Of a DNA stretch of 16,435 bases, positions 7,340 to 14,352 are shown one piece after another (the first letter of the stretch is position 1; each line of letters starts with the position of its first letter). Under the pieces are notes generated by a model. The model saw nothing but the letters and a program-made list of their open reading frames with translations. It was not told the DNA's origin and did no database searches. The DNA is from Limnoraphis robusta CS-951 (GTDB lineage: Bacteria; Cyanobacteriota; Cyanobacteriia; Cyanobacteriales; Microcoleaceae), in contig NZ_LATL02000066.1 in assembly GCF_000972705.2 (NCBI RefSeq), forward strand, positions 1 to 16,435, given 5' to 3'. The translations under genes were made by a program, and so were the position numbers.

Positions 7340-7561
7340 TATTCAAAACAATTAGTATTAGAAAGCCATTTTTTTGCCGAAACCGAGTTTTTCTAGAATT
7401 TTCTCAGTATTTTCTAGAATAATTCTCAGGAAAATTTAAGTTTGCTCAGATTCAATGAAAACTAAGATTGAAAAATTTAGCTTAAATTTTGGGTATTAAT
7501 TCCAAAAATAAGCGATAAAATAAATAAATCTACCTTAAAACTTACAGAGAAATCGAAAGAA
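7340..7561 (+). promoter_or_regulatory. Leader of the arsM-like gene with operator-like repeats
   Basis: TTTTCTAGAAT occurs twice, at 7389-7399 and 7410-7420, a 21-bp offset (two helical turns). Each copy contains the palindrome TTCTAGAA and each is followed by TTCTCAG. Downstream, AAAATTTAAG (7431-7440) and CTTAAATTTT (7481-7490) form a perfect 10-bp inverted repeat enclosing a second one, TTCAAT (7451-7456) and ATTGAA (7467-7472). A TAAAAT box lies at 7516-7521 without a good -35. The region could bind an ArsR/SmtB-type repressor, but that is inference and no regulator gene is present in the window. Confidence 0.4.
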
Positions 7562-8731
7562 ATGGTTGCGAATTACGAAGTCGAATCAATTGTTCTAGAT
7601 CGCTACAAACAAGGCGCGAAAGAAGTTCAGCCGTCTTTATGCTGTCCGACTAGCTACGACAAACAATATCTGGCAAAAATTCCACAAGAAATCCTCGAGA
7701 AAGACTATGGTTGTGGTGATCCGACTCGCTATGTAAAATCTGGGGAAACAGTCGTTGATCTCGGTTCAGGTGCAGGGAAACACTGTTATATTTTATCACA
7801 GATTGTCGGTGAACAGGGTCAAGTGATTGGTGTTGACTTCAATGATGCCATGCTGTCACTCGCTCGAAAATATCAAGCCGAAATGGCGACAAAATTGGGA
7901 TATCAAAATACCAAATTTGTCAAGGGTAAAATTCAAGATTTAGCCCTGGATTTAGACAAAGTACAACAGTGGTTAACCCAAAATCCTGTACAATCGATAG
8001 AAGGGATTTCTGCTTTACAAACAGAATGCGATCGCCTGCGACAAGAAGAAACGTTAATTGCTGATCATAGCGTTGATGTCGTGATTTCTAACTGTGTTTT
8101 AAATCTGGTTCGTCCCCAAGACAAAACACAACTGTTTCAAGAAATTTATCGGGTTCTAAAAAAAGGCGGTCGGGCGGTTATTTCTGATATCGTTTGCGAT
8201 GAAAACTCAACGCCAGAAATGGTGAAAGATCCCGAACTTTGGAGTGGTTGCATTTCGGGAGCGTTTCGAGAAGACACGTTTTTAGAAATGTTTGAACAAG
8301 CCGGATTCTACGGTATTGAAATTTTAGTTCGTCAAGCCGAACCTTGGCAAGTCATTAATGGCATAGAATTTCGTTCCCTGACGGTTCAAGCCTTTAAAGG
8401 AAAAGAAGGCCCCTGTTTAGAACGGAAACAAGCTATCATTTACAAAGGCCCTTGGAAACAAGTTGTTGATGATGATGGTCATACTCTTTGTCGGGGTCAA
8501 CGCATGGCCGTTTGTGACAAAACATTTAACCTTTATACTGATCCAAATGGGCCTTATTCTCAAAGTATTGTAGCCCTTCCTCCCTATCAAGAAATTCCCC
8601 TTGCAGAAGCTACAAATTTCAACTGTAAACCGAAAGCAACTCGCAGTCCTAAAGAAACAAAAGGAACCGACTATCAGATCACTAGCTTACCGGATAGTGA
8701 TTCCTGTTGTGATCCCTTAGAATGTTGTTAG
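7562..8731 (+). CDS. arsM: ArsM-like arsenite S-adenosylmethionine methyltransferase
   Basis: The protein is a 389-residue class I SAM methyltransferase. SAM motif I is VVDLGSGAGKHCYILSQ (64-80), and the acidic strand after it is GQVIGVDFNDAM (86-97). ArsM enzymes bind As(III) through conserved cysteines. Candidates here are Cys27/Cys28 (LCCPTSYD), Cys51 (DYGCGDP), Cys178 (ISNCVLNL) and Cys230 (WSGCISGAF), a spacing close to that of characterised ArsM proteins. RVLKKGGRAVISDIV (197-211) is the usual post-motif strand. A C-terminal extension from about residue 280 adds Cys285, 310, 318, 355 and the tail CCDPLECC (382-389), which may handle arsenic. The expected product is methylated arsenic, a detoxification outcome or the entry to arsenosugars. 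No arsR, arsB, arsC or radical-SAM arsS gene is nearby. A related methyltransferase with another thiol-binding substrate is the alternative. Confidence 0.82.
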   Translation: MVANYEVESIVLDRYKQGAKEVQPSLCCPTSYDKQYLAKIPQEILEKDYGCGDPTRYVKSGETVVDLGSGAGKHCYILSQIVGEQGQVIGVDFNDAMLSLARKYQAEMATKLGYQNTKFVKGKIQDLALDLDKVQQWLTQNPVQSIEGISALQTECDRLRQEETLIADHSVDVVISNCVLNLVRPQDKTQLFQEIYRVLKKGGRAVISDIVCDENSTPEMVKDPELWSGCISGAFREDTFLEMFEQAGFYGIEILVRQAEPWQVINGIEFRSLTVQAFKGKEGPCLERKQAIIYKGPWKQVVDDDGHTLCRGQRMAVCDKTFNLYTDPNGPYSQSIVALPPYQEIPLAEATNFNCKPKATRSPKETKGTDYQITSLPDSDSCCDPLECC

Positions 8732-8747
8732 AGAGAAGAAAAAAACA

Positions 8748-8772
8748 CCCTCGACACAAAGAGGGAATTTTT
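8748..8772. terminator. Bidirectional intrinsic terminator between arsM and glyK
   Basis: CCCTC (8748-8752) and GAGGG (8761-8765) form a stem around GACACAAA, with AATTTTT after it on the plus strand. On the minus strand the same stem is followed by TG and seven T, the stronger signal. It lies between two convergent genes and probably stops both. The loop plus stem bases GACACAAAGA (8753-8762) can alternatively pair with TCTTTGTGTC (8777-8786), a perfect 10-bp rival stem. Confidence 0.75.
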
Positions 8773-8830
8773 GGAGTCTTTGTGTCAATGAAAACATGAG
8801 TGCAAGCGTCTGGCTTGCTAGATGTCTCTT

Positions 8831-9874
8831 TCAAGTTTCGCTGCTACTAGATCCCGGTGAATAAATTTGACCTACAGAATGATCGGCGTTAATCTCAACA
8901 ACTAAATCTGCTAAATGGGGATTTTTGACTAACGGCGAGATGAATAATTCGGGATGCAGAGATTTCCAAAAATAGTCTACAAACTGTTCAATTTCTGCAT
9001 CCGTCATTCCTGATTTTCCACTGGCAATCATTTCTTGTTCGGCTTGTTGACGCCATTGTTTTGATAAGCGATAATCAACAGGATAGAGAACCATTAACCG
9101 ATCCAAACGTTCCCACAACGGAAGATAATCTTTTAACTTCTGATTAATATCTCGCGCAAATTGTCGATCGCTTTCGGTTAAAATCGGTTCAGGAGGGTGA
9201 TTAAATTGGCTATCTTCAACCGGACGACAACCGACAAACCAGCCTTCAAACAACACTACATCAACTTTGGTGACAATTTCCGGTTCAATGCGATCGCCTG
9301 CTCCATGATACAACGATTTATCAAACCGAGGAACCGCCACAGAAGCCTTAGTTTGACGCAACTCATCTAAAACCCCTAGCCCAATTTCTACATCATGGGT
9401 TCCCGGTGGACCACGCCAAATGAAGCGAGGATCAACTTCTCGCAAACGTTCCCGATCGGCGTAACTTTTGTACAAATCATCAATTGATAAACTTAGGGTA
9501 GAATATCCTTGAAAGCTTAAAATCGCAGTTAAAGCTTTACCCAGAGTCGTTTTACCCGTTCCCTGTCCGCCGAGAATCCCTTGAATAATCGGACGATTTA
9601 AGCTTTGATAATGTTGGGTGAGTTGAGTTGCCAGAGGAAGCCACAATTTCCAGAGCAGTTCCCAACCCGCCCCAACTTGCGGTAAATTACAGTCATGTTG
9701 GAGTAGGGAGTAAAATAATTGCGATCGCTTTTCAATCACCGTCTCAACGTTCTCTGGGGTGATTCCAAAGGCAGTTGAGCGTCGATGATCACGCAGTTCT
9801 AAAGCGGCTAACTGTTGCAGTTCATCAGGTGAGGGTTGATTTCCCCCTGCCCAAGCCTCTAAAATTTGAATCAT
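8831..9874 (-). CDS. glyK: D-glycerate 3-kinase, plant/cyanobacterial GLYK type
   Basis: Glycerate 3-kinase phosphorylates D-glycerate to 3-phosphoglycerate and returns photorespiratory carbon to the Calvin cycle. This 347-residue protein matches the P-loop kinase family of plant GLYK rather than the GarK/GlxK type. It has the Walker A motif GGQGTGKTT (102-110), SIDDLY (130-135), RGPPGTHDVEIG (154-165), PRFDKSLYHGAGDR (182-195) and FEGWFVGCRP (209-218, Walker B-like). The C-terminal part with WRQQAEQEM (274-282) and FVDYFWKSLHPELF (298-311) is also family-typical. It is probably cytosolic. It lies 30 bp downstream of the Ycf20-family gene on the same strand, so the two are likely cotranscribed. 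The ATG at 9874 lacks an obvious Shine-Dalgarno, as is common in cyanobacteria. It ends at a strong terminator. Confidence 0.9.
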   Translation of the reverse strand: MIQILEAWAGGNQPSPDELQQLAALELRDHRRSTAFGITPENVETVIEKRSQLFYSLLQHDCNLPQVGAGWELLWKLWLPLATQLTQHYQSLNRPIIQGILGGQGTGKTTLGKALTAILSFQGYSTLSLSIDDLYKSYADRERLREVDPRFIWRGPPGTHDVEIGLGVLDELRQTKASVAVPRFDKSLYHGAGDRIEPEIVTKVDVVLFEGWFVGCRPVEDSQFNHPPEPILTESDRQFARDINQKLKDYLPLWERLDRLMVLYPVDYRLSKQWRQQAEQEMIASGKSGMTDAEIEQFVDYFWKSLHPELFISPLVKNPHLADLVVEINADHSVGQIYSPGSSSSET

Positions 9875-9904
9875 AAGGGGATTATTTTTGAAGCGTGGGA
9901 ACTT

Positions 9905-10237
9905 TCAAGAACCGAGTAAAAACGCCAGTAAAAACAAACTATAGATAGTCCCGATTTTTAGGGCGTTGAGGTTTTCAATCCATAACGGTTGGCGAATTTG
10001 GGGTTTTCTGCGATAAGTTAGCCAGCTCACAGCTTCGGTGAACAATAATACAAACAAGGCGGCGATCACGTCCCATTGAGACTCTTGTCCCGCTATCGTA
10101 GAAATAACAATACCCAAAAATGAGCCGAGTAGCAAACTAATCGTTAGCAGTGAGATTCGTCGCCAAGGATTGCGTAGCCATCGCCCCAGTCGCTCACTAA
10201 GAACATTTGTTAGTCGGTTTAGACGAGTGTTCTGCAT
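9905..10237 (-). CDS. ycf20: Ycf20/DUF565 family membrane protein
   Basis: The protein is small (110 residues) and starts with MQNTRLNRLTNVLSERLGRW. A basic amphipathic stretch, RNPWRRISL (22-30), precedes the first membrane helix. Three hydrophobic segments are visible: about 28-48 (ISLLLGSFLGIVISTIAG), 57-75 and 93-109. The motif NPWRR-x(2)-LL-x(2)-SLLLG-x-FLG together with STIAGQ is the signature I associate with the Ycf20/DUF565 family, found in cyanobacteria, algal plastid genomes and plants. In algae and plants the family is linked to non-photochemical quenching; a role in thylakoid photoprotection here is inference. Its position upstream of glyK suggests joint expression with photorespiration. 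It diverges from the gene at 10286 across only 48 bp. Confidence 0.88.
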   Translation of the reverse strand: MQNTRLNRLTNVLSERLGRWLRNPWRRISLLTISLLLGSFLGIVISTIAGQESQWDVIAALFVLLFTEAVSWLTYRRKPQIRQPLWIENLNALKIGTIYSLFLLAFLLGS

Positions 10238-10285
10238 AGAACAACTTGTGAAATTGATCGGATTGGACTTTTCACGGAAAAGATC
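10238..10285. promoter_or_regulatory. Short divergent spacer with an inverted repeat
   Basis: Only 48 bp separate the starts of ycf20 (minus) and the gene at 10286 (plus). GTGAAA (10248-10253) and TTTCAC (10270-10275) form an inverted repeat across most of it. GGAAAA (10276-10281) is a weak Shine-Dalgarno for the plus gene. The promoters must overlap or lie inside the opposing genes. Confidence 0.4.
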
Positions 10286-10819
10286 ATGAAACTTACACTA
10301 CACCCTGCAATCTGGGTTGCTGGGACTATTATATTTTCGAGTTTTGCCTTGAGACAACTTTGGTTAAACACTTGTATCAGTTCTACCGAATTACAGCGAT
10401 CGCTTGATCCCGATAGTGTACCTGTATTTATTCCTTCTACGATCCCTGATTCTACACCGAGTTTAACGGAAAATGCAGCACCCGAGGAGATTGGAGTGAG
10501 TTTTGATCCCGTCTCAGAGGGGACAAAAGCGGCATTGCGGGTGAGTAATCGCACAAATCATCCGGTGCGGGTTGCATTGCGTTCACCATCCCAGGCTTCC
10601 GAACCTGTTCACTGGGATTTTGCACCTCAAGAGGGAAGTTTGAATGGACTTATTTTATCGCTACCGGAGACTGATTTAACTTTGGAACCGGGAGATATTT
10701 TAGTCGTCTTTGCTCAAGATGGTTCTCGTCAATACTGGGGGCCTTATATTGTAGGTGAAACCAACTCACCCGCCTGGAATTCTCAGGGTGAAGAATGGCT
10801 GTTAGTGGTTAAACCCTAA
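10286..10819 (+). CDS. Membrane-anchored or secreted protein of unknown function
   Basis: I do not recognise a family for this 177-residue protein. Residues 6-25 (HPAIWVAGTIIFSSFALRQL) form an N-terminal hydrophobic segment with a positive residue before it, a signal anchor or signal peptide. A Pro/Ser/Thr-rich low-complexity linker (about 40-66) follows. The C-terminal part (about 68-177) looks like a compact beta-rich domain, with ALRVSNRTNHPVRVALRS (83-100), PVHWDFAPQEG (107-117) and LEPGDILVVFAQDGSRQYWGPYIVG (132-156). It therefore probably sits outside the plasma membrane or in the thylakoid lumen or periplasm. It diverges from ycf20 across 48 bp, which may mean joint regulation. The start codon has GGAAAA five bases upstream. 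Existence as a gene is likely; function is unknown. Confidence 0.8.
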   Translation: MKLTLHPAIWVAGTIIFSSFALRQLWLNTCISSTELQRSLDPDSVPVFIPSTIPDSTPSLTENAAPEEIGVSFDPVSEGTKAALRVSNRTNHPVRVALRSPSQASEPVHWDFAPQEGSLNGLILSLPETDLTLEPGDILVVFAQDGSRQYWGPYIVGETNSPAWNSQGEEWLLVVKP

Positions 10820-10945
10820 AGACTGAGTTAGCAAACCCAAGATGGAAACTAATTTGAGGATTGACAACTTACTTGTTTGTGCAATTGCTGTAATTGCTGC
10901 TTCTGCTGCTGCTATTTGTTCCTCTAAAAATGTGCGAGTTGGCAT
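10802..10945 (-). CDS. Possible small or decayed alpha-helical protein (47 residues)
   Basis: From an ATG at 10945 the minus strand reads MPTRTFLEEQIAAAEAAITA and continues to a stop at 10802-10804, 47 codons. The frame is open upstream to about 10972 with helical, acidic content (VELEETL) but without a start codon, so this may be the end of a longer gene that has lost its beginning. A frame shifted by one base, starting with ATG at 11015 (MQNRSITKKLAFSRLKG), would join it after a single frameshift. Its last 18 bp overlap the convergent gene ending at 10819. Composition looks protein-like (Ala/Glu helix, then Leu-rich tail), but the evidence is thin. Confidence 0.25.
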   Translation of the reverse strand: MPTRTFLEEQIAAAEAAITAIAQTSKLSILKLVSILGLLTQSLGFNH

Positions 10946-11337
10946 TAGAGTTTCTTCTAATTCGACCCTTCAATCTTGAAAAAGCTAGTTTTTTAGTAAT
11001 GCTTCGATTCTGCATAACGATAAATGACAGACAATTCACTAAACCTCATTCTTGCTCTTGTCGCTTTTTAAACAAATCGAATGCGGCTATATATAACTCC
11101 TGACTTAGTGTGTATTAGACCACATATGCAAGATAACACCCGTCAGCAGGATGTTGTCAAGCGATCGCAGTCTAACTCGGCTATCATTAGTGTTATTCCA
11201 TAGGTAGAGGATACCAGATTTTTTTCTAGAAGTGCTGTAGCTTGATGGTGCTAAAGCACTACTACAGACTTGGTTAAACTGTCACTATTCACCGTACAAT
11301 TTATAAGGTTCTCGCTAATTCATCAGCAAACGACGGG
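10820..11337. other. 518-bp intergenic region
   Basis: Apart from the possible minus-strand small gene (10802-10945), this stretch holds a HIP1 octamer at 11161-11168 and an interspersed hairpin repeat (11231-11267). A weak plus-strand promoter candidate (TTGGTT at 11270-11275 and TACAAT at 11295-11300, 19-bp spacing) sits about 40 bp before the glycosyltransferase start. A 69-codon plus-strand frame from 10894 is judged spurious because it is Cys/Leu-rich translation of the reverse strand of the helical frame. Confidence 0.5.
11231..11267. repeat. Interspersed hairpin repeat (AGTGCTGTAG...CACTACTACAG)
   Basis: AGTGCT (11231-11236) pairs with AGCACT (11255-11260). CTGTAG (11235-11240) can alternatively pair with CTACAG (11262-11267), and GTGCT (11248-11252) with AGCAC (11255-11259). 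This GTGCTAAAGCACTACTACAG type of sequence resembles a short repeat family that recurs between genes in cyanobacteria. It sits about 70 bp before the glycosyltransferase gene. Confidence 0.5.
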
Positions 11338-13182
11338 ATGAAACTAAAGTCTAAATGGGGGATCACTTCTGAATTCCCATCTCAATTTAAACGGCTTTTC
11401 CTGACAGCTATTCTGCCTATCTTGGGGTTGGGCTTGGTCGGTTGGATTGCTTTTTTTTGGAACTTGGGTAATACAGGTTTAGTTGATGAGACAGAACCTC
11501 TATTTGCAGAAGCCGCTCGTCAAATGTTAGTCACTGGAGATTGGATCACGCCCTACTTTAATGAAGTTCCTCGCTTTGACAAGCCACCTTTGATTTATTG
11601 GTTGATGGCGATCGCTTATCGGCTCGTCGGGGTGAATGAGTGGGGGGTTCGTCTTCCTTCGGCGATCGCGGCTTTATTTCTCATCTTTTTTATTTATTAC
11701 ATTCTACAATTTTATCTGACAAATAGCAAGAATAAACCGAAATTTTATCGGAGTTTATTCAAGTTTAAAATTAAACTTTATCCTTTACCCTTCATGGGTG
11801 CTGCTTTAATCGCGTTTAATCCTGAAACCATCGCTTGGGCAAGAATAGGCGTTTCTGATATGCTGTTAAATGCCTGTATGGGTTCCGCATTATTAGCTTT
11901 TTTTCGGGGCTATGCTGAACCAAACGAACGAAAATCTGATCAATTATCTCCTTGGTATTTTGCTTTTTATATTTTTCTCGCTTTAGCGGTGTTAACTAAA
12001 GGGCCAATTGGCTTTGTTTTACCTGTTTTAATTATCGGATTATTTACTCTATATCTGGGAAATATTAAAAAGGTTTTACAAGAAATTTTTCCAATTTTAG
12101 GAAGCTTTATTCTTTTGGTCATCGTTCTTCCTTGGTATATCTTCATAACAGCAAAACATGGATTAACCTATCTCAATGACTTCTTTGGCTATCATAATTT
12201 TCAACGTTTTACTCAAGTCGTCAATAATCACGATGCCCCTTGGTATTTTTATTTTATTATTGTTTTAATAGGATTTGCACCTTGGTCTGTTTATTTACCT
12301 GTTGCTATTGTACAAACTCAGTTTTGGCAGCGAAAAAACTGGCAAAATCGCTCTCGCCTCGAACATTTACCCTTATTTTCTCTGTTTTGGTTTGGATGTA
12401 TTTTCATCTTCTTCAGTATTTCTGTCACTAAACTTCCCAGTTATGTCTTGCCCTTGATGCCCGCTTCAGCCTTACTGGTTGCGCTGTTTTGGAATAATAT
12501 TTACAACAAAAAACAGAAATTAAATGTCGTTTTCAAACCCTTACTATATTTTTCCTTCAAATTAAACTTGTTTTTTTTAATCGCCCTTTCCGGGGCTATT
12601 TTTTGGAGTTATCATTGGTTAGGAGATGATCCAGATATGCCTGATTTTCGAGAAGCACTCCACGCTTCTGGGTTACTAGAATTGAGTGCTTTGATTTGGA
12701 TTATAACTGCCGGAATCATTTTATTTTTATTATGGAAACGACAACCTGATAAAATTTTAACAGTTAATTTAATCGGGTTTATTGCCTTTTTAATCTTTGC
12801 AGCGACTCCCGCCAATCAATTACTGGATATTCACCGACAAGAACCCTTACGACAACTGGCGGAAACCGTCACCAAAGAAAGAATATCTCAAGAATATTTA
12901 CTGATGATTGGCTTTAAAAAACCCAGTTTAGTTTTTTATACTCAAAATCCTGTAAAATACTTTCAATATGCCAGCGATGCTGTTAGCTATCTTCGCACCC
13001 CAAGCGTTCAAAAAGCCTCTCCTGACACGGTTCTGATTTTAGCTTATCCTCAAGATATATTTGAAATTGGACTGCGGGCTTCTCAGTACCAACTATTACA
13101 TCAAGCAGGGGTTTACCAACTGATTAGAGTCCCTAAACTCGTTCTATTAAACCTCGATAGCAATCCACTTCCTAGCGACTAA
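11338..13182 (+). CDS. ArnT/PMT-family lipid-linked-sugar glycosyltransferase
   Basis: This is a 614-residue polytopic protein with about 12 membrane helices; hydrophobic runs include roughly 20-41, 106-127, 206-240, 250-271, 302-324, 345-361, 402-424, 447-466 and 474-489. The catalytic acidic motif of the GT-C fold is LVDETEPLFAEAARQM (48-63), with Asp50 as likely base in the first external loop. FDKPPLIYWL (80-89), LTKGPIGF (219-226) and SVTKLPSYVLPLMP (362-375) are hallmarks of the ArnT/PMT_2 family, which moves sugars from polyprenyl-phosphate carriers onto lipid A, proteins or other acceptors. The C-terminal 120 residues form a soluble periplasmic-side domain. Acceptor and sugar cannot be read from the sequence. 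A polysaccharide deacetylase gene follows on the same strand, consistent with a cell-envelope or exopolysaccharide role. The start ATG has GACGGG just upstream. Confidence 0.9.
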   Translation: MKLKSKWGITSEFPSQFKRLFLTAILPILGLGLVGWIAFFWNLGNTGLVDETEPLFAEAARQMLVTGDWITPYFNEVPRFDKPPLIYWLMAIAYRLVGVNEWGVRLPSAIAALFLIFFIYYILQFYLTNSKNKPKFYRSLFKFKIKLYPLPFMGAALIAFNPETIAWARIGVSDMLLNACMGSALLAFFRGYAEPNERKSDQLSPWYFAFYIFLALAVLTKGPIGFVLPVLIIGLFTLYLGNIKKVLQEIFPILGSFILLVIVLPWYIFITAKHGLTYLNDFFGYHNFQRFTQVVNNHDAPWYFYFIIVLIGFAPWSVYLPVAIVQTQFWQRKNWQNRSRLEHLPLFSLFWFGCIFIFFSISVTKLPSYVLPLMPASALLVALFWNNIYNKKQKLNVVFKPLLYFSFKLNLFFLIALSGAIFWSYHWLGDDPDMPDFREALHASGLLELSALIWIITAGIILFLLWKRQPDKILTVNLIGFIAFLIFAATPANQLLDIHRQEPLRQLAETVTKERISQEYLLMIGFKKPSLVFYTQNPVKYFQYASDAVSYLRTPSVQKASPDTVLILAYPQDIFEIGLRASQYQLLHQAGVYQLIRVPKLVLLNLDSNPLPSD

Positions 13183-13349
13183 TTCAGCAAAGGCTATTTT
13201 TGAACTTTGGGTTGAGTATAGCATCCTTTCGTGGGACATTCAACAGCCAATTCTAAACTGATCATAAAAAGTGACAAATCATTCGGATTGTGAAATAATT
13301 CTCCTGTAATATCCAACGATATGGTATCAGGAGTGAAGATTTTTATCCT

Positions 13350-14279
13350 ATGATGAACTGGCTCAAAAAATATTCTACCCTCAAGTTTTCTACCCTTTTA
13401 AAAAATAAATTCATCTGTTTTTTGCTGATGTTTGTGTTAGGCGTTAGCCTTTCAGGAGCCACAAAATCAACCACAACTCCTTCAATACGTGTGCCAATTT
13501 TCGGTTTTCATAATATTATCGACTTTGAGACGGCAGAAAAGACCAAAATCAAACCGCTCACCTTTGAACACGACTATAGTAAACGGGAAATCTATACTTT
13601 ATTAAACTACTTAGTTGACAACAACTATTGGTTTTTGAGTAGTCAAGATTTGTTTACTTACTTTATTCAAAAATCAAAACCCATCCCAAGCGAATATCTC
13701 AACCGCAAACCCGTAATGATCACCTTTGATGATGGTTACTTGGGAGTCCATGAAAATCTTTTACCGATTTTAAAAGACCTAGAAAAAAACTATGGAGAAA
13801 CGGTAAAAGTAGTTCTATTTATTAACCCAGGTTCAATGGGAGTTAATCTCAAAGATTTTGTTCCTCATATCAGTTGTGATCAGCTACGCGAGGGATATAG
13901 ACGCGGTTTTTATGATATTCAGTCTCATGGATTTTCTCATCAAAACCTGAGTAAATTAGATCTGAAAAACTTAGAACTTGAGTTAGAGAAATCCAAAACA
14001 AAACTCAGAGAATGTGTAGCCGATTTAGATCGAAATAAATGGGTGGGCGCTCATATTGCCTATCCCTACGGTTCAGTTAGCCCCAAAGTCGAAAAATATT
14101 TACCCAAATATCACTTGACGGGATATCTATATGATGGGATTATTTCTCGACCGAATCGCTTAAGAAATCCGTTCCAAATTTCTAGAGTTCCTGTCAACCG
14201 CTATATCACACCCCAGCAATTAATTCAAATTGCCAACCGAGCCACGCCAATCAAACAATTAGATCTGAAAAACCCTTAA
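13350..14279 (+). CDS. Exported NodB-type polysaccharide deacetylase
   Basis: The 309-residue protein begins with a basic segment and a hydrophobic helix (20-36, FICFLLMFVLGVSLSGA), an export signal or anchor. The NodB-homology (CE4) domain follows. Motif 1 is TFDDGY (125-130), with Asp127/Asp128 as base and metal ligand. Motif 2 is SHGFSH (192-197), with metal ligands His193 and His197. Motif 3 is AYPYG (237-241). RNPFQISRVPV (272-282) corresponds to the late conserved block. The early segment VPIFGFHNI (48-56) resembles the PgaB/IcaB-type start, where a conserved YH or FH follows. It probably removes N- or O-acetyl groups from an extracellular polysaccharide or peptidoglycan. It follows the ArnT-like gene by 167 bp. 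Two adjacent ATGs (13350, 13353) could serve as start; CAGGAG lies rather far upstream (13328-13333). Confidence 0.9.
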   Translation: MMNWLKKYSTLKFSTLLKNKFICFLLMFVLGVSLSGATKSTTTPSIRVPIFGFHNIIDFETAEKTKIKPLTFEHDYSKREIYTLLNYLVDNNYWFLSSQDLFTYFIQKSKPIPSEYLNRKPVMITFDDGYLGVHENLLPILKDLEKNYGETVKVVLFINPGSMGVNLKDFVPHISCDQLREGYRRGFYDIQSHGFSHQNLSKLDLKNLELELEKSKTKLRECVADLDRNKWVGAHIAYPYGSVSPKVEKYLPKYHLTGYLYDGIISRPNRLRNPFQISRVPVNRYITPQQLIQIANRATPIKQLDLKNP

Positions 14280-14352
14280 ATTCGATCAGTCAAGAGAAAA
14301 GGACAGTAATCTATTAGAATTGAACATTAATAACAGTTAACCCCTTACTGAA

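Noticed and set aside
10894..11103. 69-codon plus-strand frame
   Set aside because: It is mostly the complement of a better helical frame on the minus strand, rich in Cys and Leu runs, with no ribosome site.
12240..12815. Three short frames inside the glycosyltransferase gene
   Set aside because: They are alternative-frame shadows of an unambiguous membrane protein.
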